In this document: positions 16,124 to 28,378 of the stretch, one piece after another
Position numbering within the stretch: the stretch's first letter is position 1
Layout of the letters: every line of letters starts with the position of its first letter
NCBI GenBank assembly: GCA_947457195.1
Contig: CANGUU010000013.1
Span: 1 to 51,506 of the forward strand
DNA length: 51,506 bases
Origin: Gammaproteobacteria bacterium
Lineage (GTDB): Bacteria; Pseudomonadota; Gammaproteobacteria; Pseudomonadales; Pseudohongiellaceae
Direction of reading: 5' to 3'
The notes under the pieces: generated by a model
The model's database searches: none
What the model saw: the letters and a program-made list of their open reading frames with translations, nothing else
Told to the model about the DNA's origin: nothing
Translations under genes and position numbers: made by a program

Positions 16124-16170
16124 GCCGGCAGCGCGCGCCGCCCGTGGCGACAGTCCCGACAGATCCCTCC

Positions 16171-17142
16171 ATGAAACCGCTTCCCTCCGACCGCTTGCCG
16201 CCCGCCATTTGCCTTGCCGGCCCCACCGCCAGCGGCAAAACCCGCATCGCCGTCGAACTGGTGCAGAGTGGTCGCTTCGAAATCATCAGCGTCGACTCCG
16301 CGCTGGTCTATCGCGGACTGGACATCGGTGCCGGCAAGCCGGACGCGGCCACGCTGGCGCTGGCACCGCATCGGCTGATCGATATCCGCGATCCGGCAGC
16401 CCCCTACTCCGCTGCCGAGTTCCGCAGCGATGCCCTCCGGGAACTGCGACAGGTGCTGCAGGCTGGCAAGATTCCGCTGCTGGTCGGCGGCACCATGCTG
16501 TACTTCAAGGCCCTGCGCGACGGCCTCGCCGACCTGCCGCCGGCGGATCCGGCGCTACGGGAGCGCATCGCCGACATGGCCGACCGGCTGGGCTGGCCCG
16601 CCATCCACGCACGGCTTGCCTTGGTCGACCCGTTAACCGCCGCCAGACTCAACCCCAACGACCCTCAGCGGCTGCAAAGGGCGCTGGAAGTGTACGAGTC
16701 GACCGGGCGACCGCTCAGCGAATTCCACCGCCGTCACCGGGACGAGGTGGCAACCGATCTGCCCTGCACGCTGCACTTCGTCGGACTGATGCCGGCGGAT
16801 CGCGCGGCGCTGCATCAGGTGATCGCCCAGCGCTTCCAGCACATGCTGGACGCCGGCCTGCTCGACGAAGTGAGAGCCCTGCAAGCGCGGGGTGACCTCT
16901 CCTGTGATCTGCCGTCGCTGCGCAGCGTAGGCTACCGCCAAGTGTGGGATTTTCTCGCCGGACACAGCGATCACGACATGATGGTGGCAAAAGCCGTAGC
17001 GGCTACGCGGCAATTGGCAAAGCGCCAGCTGACCTGGCTGCGTGGCTGGAAGGATCTGCAGGAAGTGCCGGCAACACTCACGGCTGAAGATGTAATTAAT
17101 GTGAAGAGTTGCTTGAAATCAAAGCTCGGCATCTCCATGTAA
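16171..17142 (+). CDS. miaA: tRNA dimethylallyltransferase
   Basis: The 323-residue enzyme transfers a dimethylallyl group to A37 of UNN-reading tRNAs, the first step to ms2i6A. P-loop GPTASGKT is at residues 17-24, followed by [18 protein letters not shown] (substrate-binding DSxQxY-type loop, here DSALVY), [24 protein letters not shown] and the C-terminal SVGYRQVW and [16 protein letters not shown] at 16144 would add nine residues, but ATG 16171 fits the family start. Upstream lies a plausible promoter. A 228-base gap with further promoter-like sequence separates it from hfq. Confidence 0.95.
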   Translation: MKPLPSDRLPPAICLAGPTASGKTRIAVELVQSGRFEIISVDSALVYRGLDIGAGKPDAATLALAPHRLIDIRDPAAPYSAAEFRSDALRELRQVLQAGKIPLLVGGTMLYFKALRDGLADLPPADPALRERIADMADRLGWPAIHARLALVDPLTAARLNPNDPQRLQRALEVYESTGRPLSEFHRRHRDEVATDLPCTLHFVGLMPADRAALHQVIAQRFQHMLDAGLLDEVRALQARGDLSCDLPSLRSVGYRQVWDFLAGHSDHDMMVAKAVAATRQLAKRQLTWLRGWKDLQEVPATLTAEDVINVKSCLKSKLGISM

Positions 17143-17159
17143 TGGCAGCCGAAATAGGC

Positions 17160-17187
17160 TTGTCCGTATACTCGACTACACTATTTT
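17160..17187 (+). promoter_or_regulatory. Candidate hfq promoter
   Basis: TTGTCC (17160-17165) and TATTTT (17182-17187) with a 16-base spacer lie in the 228-base miaA-hfq gap, in a locally AT-rich stretch. A near-consensus TATACT at 17167-17172 lacks a -35. E. coli hfq also has promoters within or after miaA, so an internal promoter is expected. The exact boxes are uncertain. Confidence 0.3.
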
Positions 17188-17370
17188 TTCGAACTCTGTG
17201 CAACAAGATGACCGCCATACGGTCCAAGCTGTCAGGGAGCGGTAAAGGCAGCAGCAAAGCGTCCGTCAATCGCACGGTGCAGGCTGTTTGATCGGTCATC
17301 GACGTCGCCGACGTACAAGATTCATCGTTAAAGCATCCGTTTCATTTTCAACTTCAAGCAGGAGATCAAG

Positions 17371-17649
17371 ATGTCAAAGGGACACTCGCTGCAAGACCCT
17401 TTTCTCAACGTGCTGCGCAAGGAAAAAGTGCCAGTAGCCATCTATCTGGTCAGTGGCATCAAGCTGCAGGGCCAGATCGAATCCTTCGACCAGTTCGTCA
17501 TCGTCCTCAAGAACACCGTCAATCAGATGGTCTACAAGCACGCGATCTCCACGGTGGTGCCTTCACGCCAGGTGCGCGTACCCATGATGGGACCCGGTGA
17601 GGGCGGCGTCGGTGTCGCCGAGGAAGACGGCACCGGCAACACGTTCTGA
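17371..17649 (+). CDS. hfq: RNA chaperone Hfq
   Basis: The 92-residue protein forms the Sm-fold hexamer that pairs small RNAs with messages. It begins [22 protein letters not shown]. Sm1 contains the proximal-face residues ([23 protein letters not shown]), and Sm2 is [14 protein letters not shown]. The short acidic, Gly-rich C-terminal tail ([17 protein letters not shown]) ends like an autoinhibitory acidic tip. A good ribosome site, AGGAGATCAAG, precedes the ATG. hflX follows after 30 bases. Confidence 0.98.
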   Translation: MSKGHSLQDPFLNVLRKEKVPVAIYLVSGIKLQGQIESFDQFVIVLKNTVNQMVYKHAISTVVPSRQVRVPMMGPGEGGVGVAEEDGTGNTF

Positions 17650-17679
17650 TGCAGCCCAGAGGCGCCTGACGCAACCACG

Positions 17680-19020
17680 GTGTTTTTCGAACGTCCGGAA
17701 ACGGGTGAAGTAGCAATTCTGGTGCATGTCGGTGCCGATCCGGCGCACGAAGAAGCTGAACTGCGCGAGTTCGAGGAACTTGCGCTGTCGGCAGGTGCCA
17801 GTCCGGCAGCGCTCATTACCGCCTCCTCGCGGCAGGCCACGCCGCGCTTTCTGGTTGGTTCCGGCAAGGTCGAGGAAATAGCCGCCGCCATCGCCCTGCA
17901 CGGTGCCGCGCTGGTGCTGTTCAACAACACGCTGAGCCCGAGCCAGGAACGCAACCTCGAAAAAGAACTCAAGTGCCGCGTGCTGGATCGTACCGGCCTG
18001 ATCCTCGACATTTTTGCCCAGCGCGCACGCAGCCATGAGGGCAAACTGCAGGTAGAACTCGCCCAGCTCAAGCATGCCTCGACGCGGCTGGTGCGCGGCT
18101 GGACTCACCTCGACCGCCAGAAGGGAGGTATCGGTCTGCGTGGTGCCGGCGAAACCCAGCTCGAAATCGACCAACGTCTGATCAGTGTGCGCATGGGCCA
18201 GGTTCGCAAGAGCCTCGAAAAAGTCCGCAGCCAGCGCGGGCAGGGGCGACGGGCCCGCCAGCGTGCTGAGATACCCACCGTCTCGCTGGTGGGCTACACG
18301 AACGCCGGCAAGTCATCGCTGTTCAATCGCCTGTGCGGTGAGCAGACCTACGTGGCCAATCAGCTGTTCGCCACCCTCGACTCTACGCTGCGCAAACTGA
18401 CCGTGCCGGGCTTCGGACCCATCATCCTGGCGGACACGGTCGGCTTCATCCGTAATCTGCCGCATCAACTGGTGGACGCCTTCCGGGCCACGCTGGAGGA
18501 AACCGTCGAGGCCCGGCTGCTGCTGCACGTCGTGGACTGCAACAACGACGAGCGCCAACTGCTGATCGAAGAGGTGGTCAAGGTGCTCGCCGAGATCGGA
18601 GCCGACAAACATCCGACCCTGCTGGTATTCAACAAAGCCGATCTGCTCGCTGAGCCCGGTACCGTGGTCGAGCGCGATGCAGCCGGCAAGCCCTGGCGCG
18701 TGTGGGTATCTGCCCATACGGGCGCTGGCCTGCCGGAACTGCTGTCCGTCATCGCAGAATTGCTGGGGTCCGACACGCTCGCGCCGACGCTCACCCTGGG
18801 TCCTGCCCAGGGACGCCTGCGCGCACGCCTCTACGAACTCGACAGCGTGATGGAAGAAACCAACGACGAGCAGGGCAATAGCGTGCTGCGACTGCGACTG
18901 CCCCGCGCCGACTTCATGCGACTGATGGCGGAAGCGGGGGTCGATCCGCGGCCATGGCTGCCGCAAAACACTGAAAATGCTGCGGAATCAAGCGCCGCCG
19001 AGCCCAATCCGACCGTGTAA
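17680..19020 (+). CDS. hflX: Ribosome-associated GTPase HflX
   Basis: The 446-residue GTPase splits stalled or stressed 70S ribosomes. The N-terminal HflX domain (about 1-190) has FLVGSGKVEEI and the Arg/Gly-rich helical linker GGIGLRGAGETQLEIDQR. The G domain carries G1 GYTNAGKSS (about 205-213), G3 DTVGFIRNLP and G4 NKAD. The start is GTG at 17680, 30 bases after hfq. The longer N-terminal form in some species is not seen. It belongs with hfq and hflKC in one transcript, possibly with an extra promoter before hflK. Confidence 0.96.
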   Translation: MFFERPETGEVAILVHVGADPAHEEAELREFEELALSAGASPAALITASSRQATPRFLVGSGKVEEIAAAIALHGAALVLFNNTLSPSQERNLEKELKCRVLDRTGLILDIFAQRARSHEGKLQVELAQLKHASTRLVRGWTHLDRQKGGIGLRGAGETQLEIDQRLISVRMGQVRKSLEKVRSQRGQGRRARQRAEIPTVSLVGYTNAGKSSLFNRLCGEQTYVANQLFATLDSTLRKLTVPGFGPIILADTVGFIRNLPHQLVDAFRATLEETVEARLLLHVVDCNNDERQLLIEEVVKVLAEIGADKHPTLLVFNKADLLAEPGTVVERDAAGKPWRVWVSAHTGAGLPELLSVIAELLGSDTLAPTLTLGPAQGRLRARLYELDSVMEETNDEQGNSVLRLRLPRADFMRLMAEAGVDPRPWLPQNTENAAESSAAEPNPTV

Positions 19021-19037
19021 ATGCAGGGCGATTCCGT

Positions 19038-19043
19038 TAGAAT
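19038..19043 (+). promoter_or_regulatory. Possible -10 box before hflK
   Basis: TAGAAT sits 72 bases before the hflK ATG, in the 94-base hflX-hflK gap. No good -35 is present at 16-18 bases. The same TAGAAT hexamer is the best -10 candidate before miaA and before the first MFS gene. Confidence 0.25.
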
Positions 19044-19114
19044 CTGGCGCCGGTTCCTCCGCAAGAATCCACCCTTGAATGCCCCTCAGCCCCTCAACGT
19101 TTTCCGGAGTTCGC

Positions 19115-20263
19115 ATGGCTTGGAATGAACCAGACAACAACGACCGCAAGAACGATCCTTGGGGTACGCGTCCTGGCAAGAAAGACCAGGGCCCCCCGGA
19201 TCTCGACAAGATGGCTGACGACATGCTCAAGAAACTCGGGGGTCTGTTTGGCGGCGGCAAGCGTGGCGGCAGCAGCGGTGGCGCAGACCTCGTGCCCGGA
19301 GGCCTCGTTGCCATCGTGCTGGCCATCGCGCTCGGCCTCTATGCCCTGTCCGGTGTCTATACCGTCAACGAGCAGGAACGCGGTGTGGTACTGCGCCTCG
19401 GCAGAGCCCTCGACAACGTGGTCCTGCCGGGTCTGCACTGGAACCCGCCGCTCATCGACTCGGTGAACATCATTAACGTCACGCGGGTCTACGACCAACG
19501 CTTCAACAACACCATGCTCACCGAAGACGACAACATCGTCGATATTTCCATGACGGTGCAGTACGTGATCACCGACGCCCACAAATACTTCCTGGAAGTC
19601 GAAGACCCGGAAATCAGTTTGCAGCAGGCGGCCGAGTCGGCGCTGCGCCACGTGGTGGGCGGCTCCAAGATGGACGACGTGATCAACACCGGGCGCGAAG
19701 TATTGGCGGTGGAGACTCGTGACCGCCTGCAAAGCTACCTCGACGCTTACGGAACCGGCATCACCGTCAACCAGCTCAACATCGCCCAGTCGCAGCCACC
19801 GCAGCAGGTGCGCGCAGCGTTCGACGACGTGATCAAGGCCAGCGAGGACAACCAGAGCACCCAGAACGAAGCCCGCCGGTATGCCAGTCAGGTGGTGCCG
19901 GAGGCCCGTGGTGGAGCCAGGCGGCAGATGGAAGAGGCCAACGCCTACAGGGAGCAGGTGATTGCCCGGGCCCAGGGTGAGGCCGAGCGCTTCGAGCGCC
20001 TGCTGGTGGAGTACAAGAAAGCCCCGGAAGTCACCCGCCAGCGGCTTTACCTCGATGCCATGCAGGATGTGATGAGCAACAGCTCCAAGGTCATGATCGA
20101 CGTGGAGGGTGGCAACAACGTGATGTACCTGCCACTCGACCAGCTGCTGCAGCGCGCACGTCGCCCGGAGGGTTCGGCCCAGGGCGCCGTGGCTCCGCAG
20201 GAGACCCCCTCCTTTACCGTGACACCGCAACTGCGTACCCCTGCCCGCGAGGTGAACCGCTGA
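19115..20263 (+). CDS. hflK: FtsH protease modulator HflK
   Basis: The 382-residue SPFH protein forms with HflC the membrane cage around FtsH. It starts MAWNEPDNNDRKNDPWG, typical of HflK, with a Gly-rich tail, one transmembrane segment (about 59-80, LVAIVLAIALGLYALSGVY), then the SPFH domain beginning VNEQERGVVLRLGRALDNVV and a long coiled coil (about 240-310) with the EARGGARRQMEEANAYREQV pattern. ATG 19115 has CCGGAG six bases upstream and is preferred over the open frame from 19079. It overlaps hflC by one base. Confidence 0.96.
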   Translation: MAWNEPDNNDRKNDPWGTRPGKKDQGPPDLDKMADDMLKKLGGLFGGGKRGGSSGGADLVPGGLVAIVLAIALGLYALSGVYTVNEQERGVVLRLGRALDNVVLPGLHWNPPLIDSVNIINVTRVYDQRFNNTMLTEDDNIVDISMTVQYVITDAHKYFLEVEDPEISLQQAAESALRHVVGGSKMDDVINTGREVLAVETRDRLQSYLDAYGTGITVNQLNIAQSQPPQQVRAAFDDVIKASEDNQSTQNEARRYASQVVPEARGGARRQMEEANAYREQVIARAQGEAERFERLLVEYKKAPEVTRQRLYLDAMQDVMSNSSKVMIDVEGGNNVMYLPLDQLLQRARRPEGSAQGAVAPQETPSFTVTPQLRTPAREVNR

Positions 20264-21131
20264 TGAAAACCGCGAGTTTTTCTCCACTGCTGCTGTTGGC
20301 CGTGCTTGCGCTGCTTGCATCCAACTGCCTCTACGTCGTGCGCGAGATCGATCGCGCCGTGCTGCTCACCTTCGGTGAGGTCACCAACAGCGATGTGGCG
20401 CCGGGGCTGCACTTCAAGATGCCGGGTGTGCATACGGTGCGCGTGTTCGACGGCCGCATCCAGACCCTCGACGCCGACACGGAAAGCTACCTCACCTCCG
20501 AAAAGAACTATCTCGAGGTCGATTCCTTCGCCAAGTGGCGCATTTCCAACACGGCGCTGTTCTACACCGCCACCGGTGGCGACGAAGCCGTCGCCAACAA
20601 CCTGCTGGCTCAGCGCATCAACACCGGCCTGCGCAACCAGTTCGGCGAACGCACCAAGCACGAAGTGGTGTCGGGACAGCGCGACCAGCTGATGCAGGAG
20701 CTGACCGCCTCGCTGAATGCCATCACGCAGCAGCAGCTCGGCATCCAGGTCGTGGACGTGCGGGTCAAGAAGATCGACCTGCCGGATCAGGTCAGCGAGA
20801 ACGTCTATACGCGCATGGCCTCCGAACGGCAGGAAGAAGCCCAGGAGCTGCGCTCGACGGGTCGCGAAGTGGCCGAGGGCACGCGGGCCGATGCCGATCG
20901 CCAGCGCATCGTGATCGAGGCGGAGGCCTATCGCGATGCCGAACTCATCCGCGGTGAGGGCGATGCCGAAGCCGCCGCGATCTATGCCGCCGCCTTCAGC
21001 AAGGACCCGGAGTTCTACGAATTCACCCGCAGCCTCAACGCCTACCGCGAGACCTTCTCCAGCAGCGGCGATCTGTTGCTGCTCGGACCCGACAGTGAAT
21101 TCTTCAAGTACCTGAAGGACGGCAAGTCCCC

Positions 21132-21135
<4 letters not shown>
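20263..21135 (+). CDS. hflC: FtsH protease modulator HflC
   Basis: The 290-residue partner of HflK has an N-terminal membrane anchor (LLLLAVLALLASNCLYVV). An SPFH domain follows, with VREIDRAVLLTFGEV, then the conserved VKKIDLPDQVSENVYTRMASERQEEAQELRSTGREVAEGTRADADRQ region leading to the coiled coil and YAAAFSKDPEFYEFTRSLNAYR. The start codon shares an A with the hflK stop (TGATG), so the two are coupled. The C-terminus overlaps the probable hisZ start (TTGA). Confidence 0.96.
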
Positions 21136-24377
<3,242 letters not shown>

Positions 24378-24389
24378 GCAACTTTCCGT

Positions 24390-24422
24390 CGGTAAAAGTA
24401 TCGGCCAGCGTAGCGGTAAAAG
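24390..24422 (+). repeat. Direct repeat CGGTAAAAG x2 next to the PmrA-type box
   Basis: CGGTAAAAG occurs at 24390-24398 and again at 24414-24422, a 24-base period (just over two helical turns). The second copy runs directly into the CTTAAG half-site. Located in the divergent PAP2/eptA promoter region, the repeats could be a second regulator's site. Confidence 0.45.
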
Positions 24423-24439
24423 CTTAAGCTGCCCTTAAG
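24423..24439 (+). promoter_or_regulatory. PmrA-type response-regulator box upstream of eptA-like gene
   Basis: CTTAAG-CTGCC-CTTAAG matches the known PmrA consensus YTTAAK-N5-YTTAAK at every defined position. It ends 46 bases before the eptA-like ATG. PmrA boxes control lipid A modification genes in several gammaproteobacteria, so the site fits its neighbour. CTTAAG is palindromic, so orientation cannot be told, and the divergent PAP2 gene (start 24377) could also be controlled. Confidence 0.65.
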
Positions 24440-24485
24440 AATTCAGGATTAGGGTGCCGGGCATGTTTCCCAAGGCGGCCTGCCC

Positions 24486-26108
24486 ATGCGCATTCCTGTT
24501 CTGCCCCGTGCCCCGTCCGGTGTCGGCATATCCTGGTTGATTGCGTTCACTGCGCTCAACTTTACCCTGCTTTACAACCAGGCTTTCTTCAGCAATGCCT
24601 GGCAAGTCTACGGGGCCAGCACCAAGGACTGGCCCTTCCTGCTGTCACTCGGCGTTCTGCTGTTCGCCACCACGCTGCTCGTGCTCTCGCTGCTGTGCAT
24701 CCGCTTTCTGACCAAGCCGGTACTGATCCTGGTGACGCTGCTGGCGGCAGCCGCCTCACACTACATGAGGCAGTACAACATCGTCATCGACCCGACCATG
24801 GTCACCAACGTGCTGGAAACCGATTCCCGGGAAATCGCCGACCTGTTGTCAGTGGAGCTGTTACTGCGCTTCTGCATCTTTGGCCTGCTGCCAGCCTGGC
24901 TGCTATGGCGTACGCGCGTGACCTGTACCACCTTTGCCCGCGAAGTGCGCAACCGGCTGGGACTCGTCGCTTTCGCGCTGCTGCTGGCGGCCGGCGCCAT
25001 CGCCCCATTCTCTGCGCAGTACGCCGGGTTTTTCCGAGAGCACAAGCTGCTGCGTTACTACGCCAACCCGGCCAACGTGGTCTATGCGCTGGTTGCGTCG
25101 CTGCAGGATTTCCTCGCCCCGGCCGCCTACGCCAAACCACAGGCGCTGGGCACCGGCGCCCATATCCCCGCCGAAGACGTCGATCGCGAATTGATTATCG
25201 TCGTGGTAGGGGAGACTTTGCGAGCCGATCACTTGTCGCTGAACGGCTATGGACGGGAGACGACACCGCGCCTCGCGGCGGAGGCCGTCATCACGCTGCC
25301 AGACTTCTGGTCCTGTGGGACCGCCACGGCCTGGTCGGTGCCCTGCCTGTTTTCCAATCTCGGGCATGACCACTTCGAGCCGGAGGACGCGCTCGGCACG
25401 GAAAACGTGCTGGATGTCCTCCAGCATGCCGGTATCAGCGTGCTATGGCGAGACAACAACTCCGACTCCAAGGGCGTGGCGACGCGGGTCCCGTTCGAGG
25501 ATTTTCGCAGCCCGGAGCGCAATCCGACCTGCGACGTCGAATGCCGTGACGTGGGCATGCTCGCTGGTCTCGACAGCTGGATCGCCGGGCATCCGGAGGG
25601 AGACCTGACCATCGTGCTGCACCAGATGGGTAACCACGGGCCTGCCTACTTCAAGCGCTACCCCGCAGAGTTCGCCCGCTTCCAGCCCGAGTGCCGCAGC
25701 ACTGAACTCGCCAGTTGTTCTCGGCAGGAGATCATCAACAGTTACGACAACGCGCTGCTCTACACCGATTTCTTCCTTGCCGAGACCATCCGCTTCCTCA
25801 AGAGTCATGATGACCACTTCGAGACCGCGCTGCTCTACGTGAGTGACCATGGAGAGTCTTTGGGTGAAAGTGGACTGTACCTGCATGGTCTTCCATACCC
25901 GCTGGCGCCAGAGGCGCAGAAGCATGTGGCCGGGCTGCTGTGGTTCGGCGAGGGCTACCGGATCGATCGGCAACGCGTTGTCGACAACACGCGGGGTCGC
26001 ACCAGTCACGATGACGTCTTCCATACCCTCCTGGGCCTGATGGAAGTGCAGACCCCCGAGTATGACGCGGCTCGGGACTGGCTGCGCGACGCCCATCATT
26101 CACCCTGA
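24486..26108 (+). CDS. eptA: Lipid A phosphoethanolamine transferase, EptA/MCR family
   Basis: The 540-residue protein has five N-terminal membrane helices (to about residue 175) and a periplasmic alkaline-phosphatase-fold domain. Catalytic-site motifs are VVVGETLRADHLSLNGYGRETTP, SCGTATAWSVPCLF with nucleophile Thr279, NNSDSKGVATRVP, and VSDHGESLGESGLYLHGLPY with the zinc Asp-His pair. It moves phosphoethanolamine from phosphatidylethanolamine to lipid A phosphate, lowering negative charge and polymyxin binding. Compared with the usual NSGCKGVCDRVP-type loop, one disulfide cysteine appears replaced (ATR for CDR). A PmrA-type box lies upstream. The next gene starts 12 bases after the stop. 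Confidence 0.92.
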   Translation: MRIPVLPRAPSGVGISWLIAFTALNFTLLYNQAFFSNAWQVYGASTKDWPFLLSLGVLLFATTLLVLSLLCIRFLTKPVLILVTLLAAAASHYMRQYNIVIDPTMVTNVLETDSREIADLLSVELLLRFCIFGLLPAWLLWRTRVTCTTFAREVRNRLGLVAFALLLAAGAIAPFSAQYAGFFREHKLLRYYANPANVVYALVASLQDFLAPAAYAKPQALGTGAHIPAEDVDRELIIVVVGETLRADHLSLNGYGRETTPRLAAEAVITLPDFWSCGTATAWSVPCLFSNLGHDHFEPEDALGTENVLDVLQHAGISVLWRDNNSDSKGVATRVPFEDFRSPERNPTCDVECRDVGMLAGLDSWIAGHPEGDLTIVLHQMGNHGPAYFKRYPAEFARFQPECRSTELASCSRQEIINSYDNALLYTDFFLAETIRFLKSHDDHFETALLYVSDHGESLGESGLYLHGLPYPLAPEAQKHVAGLLWFGEGYRIDRQRVVDNTRGRTSHDDVFHTLLGLMEVQTPEYDAARDWLRDAHHSP

Positions 26109-26120
26109 TCCAGCCTGACC

Positions 26121-28016
26121 ATGCAGCGCGATTTTCCAAGGCAGGCAGCGCTCTGTCCCAACTGGCAGTTCAACTTCTACAGCCTGTCGGTGCTGCACTG
26201 CCTCTGGCTCACACGCGGCTTTCTGGCGCTGGCGCTACCGACCGCTGCTGTGGATTTCAGCACCCTGTTCCATGTCACAGCCTGGCTTTGCTACGGACTG
26301 CTCTATATGACGCCCGTGCCCCTGCTCGGCCGGGCAGCCGAGCGGCTGCTGCCGGCCGGCTCCGCGCTGCCACCCCTGCTGGTGCTGGCGACCAGTGCCG
26401 CCATCCTCATCGCGCTGCAGGCGGATTTGCTGCTCTACCAGCTCTACGAGTTTCACCTCAACGGCTTCGTCTGGAACGTGCTCACCACGCCCGGTGGTCT
26501 CGAGTCGCTGGGCAGTTCGGCCAGTACCTACCGCTCGGTGGCCGTTCTGATTTCTACCACGCTGACAGTGCAGGTACTGAACCTGCTGGCAAGTCGACGC
26601 GGGCTGCTGTTTTGCCTGCAGTACGTGCGCACCTGGCGCTGGGCGCTGACCCTCGGCAGCGTGCTTTTCCTCACGCAGGGCATTGTGTACGGCATCAGCG
26701 ACCTGCAGCACCGAGGCGATGTACTCGATAATTCCAAGGCCTACCCGCTGTTCCAACGCGTGAGAATCCGCTCGCTCGCCGGGCGGCTCGGCGTCAACAC
26801 GGCGCCAGCCACGAGCAACTCGCTGCAGCAGTCGCGGGCAGCACTGCGCTATCCCTTGGCAGCACCGCGCTTTGCCCCACCGTCGCCGCCGCTCAACATA
26901 GTGCTGCTGGTGGCAGAGTCGCTGCGCTGGGACCAGTTGACGCCGGAGACCATGCCAAACACCTGGCAGTTTGCCGCGCAGAATCTGCACTTCACCCGGC
27001 ATTACTCCAGCGGCAACGGCACGCGCGAGGCGCTGTTCGGCCTGTTCTATGGCCTGTACGGCTCGTACTGGGAGGCCTTCCTGCACGCGCGGCAGTCACC
27101 CCTGGTGCTGGACCGTCTGCAGGAACTCGGTTACCAGTTGGATCTGCGCACCAGCGCCGCGTTCACCTACCCGGAGTTCGACAAGACGGTGTTCAGCAAG
27201 GTGCCGCCGCAGTCGCTGCATGAGGAGGGCGACGAGCTACCAGCCTGGCAGCGAGACCAGGCCAACATGAATGCCCTGCTGGACTTCCTGCAGAAGCGCA
27301 ATCGCACCCAGCCGTTCTTCAGCTTTTTCTTTCTCGAGTCGACCCATGCGAGCTACTCCTTTCCCGAGGGGCAGGCGCTGCTGCCGGACTACAGCCGCAA
27401 TGTCGACTTCACGCAACTGCACAAGCTCGATACGCGGACAGATGCCGGCCCCTTGCTGGCACGCTACCGCAACGCCGGACACTGGATCGACGCACAACTG
27501 GGGCGTCTGTACCAGGCCTTGGCCGAGCAGGGCTTGCTCGAGTCGACCCTTGTGATCGTTACCGGGGACCATGGCGAAGAATTCATGGAGACGGGCCGCT
27601 GGGGCCACAACTCTACCTTCGTGGAAGAGCAGACCCACGTGCCCCTCGTGGTGCACTACCCTGGCAGGCCCGCCGCACGCCGCGAAGAGCTCAGCTCCCA
27701 TCTCGACATCGCCTCGCTGCTGCTGCAAACGCTGGGACTGCAGTCAGCGCTAGCCGAGGTCTCGCAGGGCCGCAATCTGTTGGAGGAGGGCGGCAGCGGC
27801 CCCGTCGTCCTGAGTGACTGGCACAGTCTCGCCGTGCTGACACCGGCGCTGAAATACCGCATTTCCTATTTGGCCACCACCGCGGAGCGCTGGCAGCCGA
27901 CGGCAGCCGACGACACGGCGCTCGACGAGGATACGGCGGCCCGCCTGCTGTCGGAGCAGCGCGGCGCCATTCTCGGCGCGATGCAGGGATTTACCGCCTT
28001 TCGCGCCCGCGAGTGA
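26121..28016 (+). CDS. YejM/PbgA-like inner-membrane sulfatase-fold protein
   Basis: The 631-residue protein has about five N-terminal membrane segments (to about 200) and a periplasmic sulfatase-fold domain. It has NIVLLVAESLRWD, YSSGNGTREALFGLFYGLYGSYW (the Thr in the nucleophile position of the fold), FFLESTHASY, and VTGDHGEEFMETGRWGHNS. The GxxTxxxLFGLFYGLxGxYW pattern and overall layout match YejM/PbgA/LapC, which senses periplasmic lipopolysaccharide and tunes LpxC stability through LapB. It is co-directional with eptA (12-base gap), so the same envelope-stress control is likely. Whether it is a catalytically active transferase or a sensor cannot be told. Confidence 0.8.
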   Translation: MQRDFPRQAALCPNWQFNFYSLSVLHCLWLTRGFLALALPTAAVDFSTLFHVTAWLCYGLLYMTPVPLLGRAAERLLPAGSALPPLLVLATSAAILIALQADLLLYQLYEFHLNGFVWNVLTTPGGLESLGSSASTYRSVAVLISTTLTVQVLNLLASRRGLLFCLQYVRTWRWALTLGSVLFLTQGIVYGISDLQHRGDVLDNSKAYPLFQRVRIRSLAGRLGVNTAPATSNSLQQSRAALRYPLAAPRFAPPSPPLNIVLLVAESLRWDQLTPETMPNTWQFAAQNLHFTRHYSSGNGTREALFGLFYGLYGSYWEAFLHARQSPLVLDRLQELGYQLDLRTSAAFTYPEFDKTVFSKVPPQSLHEEGDELPAWQRDQANMNALLDFLQKRNRTQPFFSFFFLESTHASYSFPEGQALLPDYSRNVDFTQLHKLDTRTDAGPLLARYRNAGHWIDAQLGRLYQALAEQGLLESTLVIVTGDHGEEFMETGRWGHNSTFVEEQTHVPLVVHYPGRPAARREELSSHLDIASLLLQTLGLQSALAEVSQGRNLLEEGGSGPVVLSDWHSLAVLTPALKYRISYLATTAERWQPTAADDTALDEDTAARLLSEQRGAILGAMQGFTAFRARE

Positions 28017-28064
28017 GCGCTACGCGCCACACCCTTGTTTTGCCAAGCGGTCTGCGGCAGCGAC

Positions 28065-28358
28065 TCAGGCGAGATAGCCGTGCGCATCGAGGCGCTGTTG
28101 CCACCAGGCAATGTCCTTGCCCACGCGCGGCGCCAGTCCCTTCAGCAAGGACTCCACCTGCACGGCCGGGAGCGCGATCTGGAACAGGACGCGCTTGCGG
28201 CGGCCACTCACCTGCTCGGCCAGTGTGGCCATGCCGTCGTGGCCGTGCCCTGAGGCCGGCCAGCTGGTGAAGCCGTTGATTCCCTCGAGTTCCAGCAGGT
28301 AGTCGATCAGGTCATCGGCCTGTTCCGGGGCAACGCTGAGCAGCAACAAGGTATCCAC
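28065..28358 (-). CDS. DUF3240 family protein
   Basis: The 97-residue protein begins MDTLLLLSVAPEQADDLIDYLLE and contains GFTSWPASGHGHDG and FQIALPAVQVESLLKGL. This looks like a small ferredoxin-like (PII/CutA-like) alpha-beta fold with a His/Gly loop. It fits DUF3240, a family I recall beside heavy-metal RND pumps. Initiation is GTG at 28358 with AGGAAAG just upstream. It is the last gene in the minus-strand efflux cluster, 20 bases after the methyltransferase. A metal-sensing or metallochaperone role for the HGHDG loop is inference. The stretch 28017-28064 separates it from the convergent YejM-like gene. Confidence 0.7.
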   Translation of the reverse strand: MDTLLLLSVAPEQADDLIDYLLELEGINGFTSWPASGHGHDGMATLAEQVSGRRKRVLFQIALPAVQVESLLKGLAPRVGKDIAWWQQRLDAHGYLA

Positions 28359-28378
28359 GTCTTTCCTATGGGCAGGTT

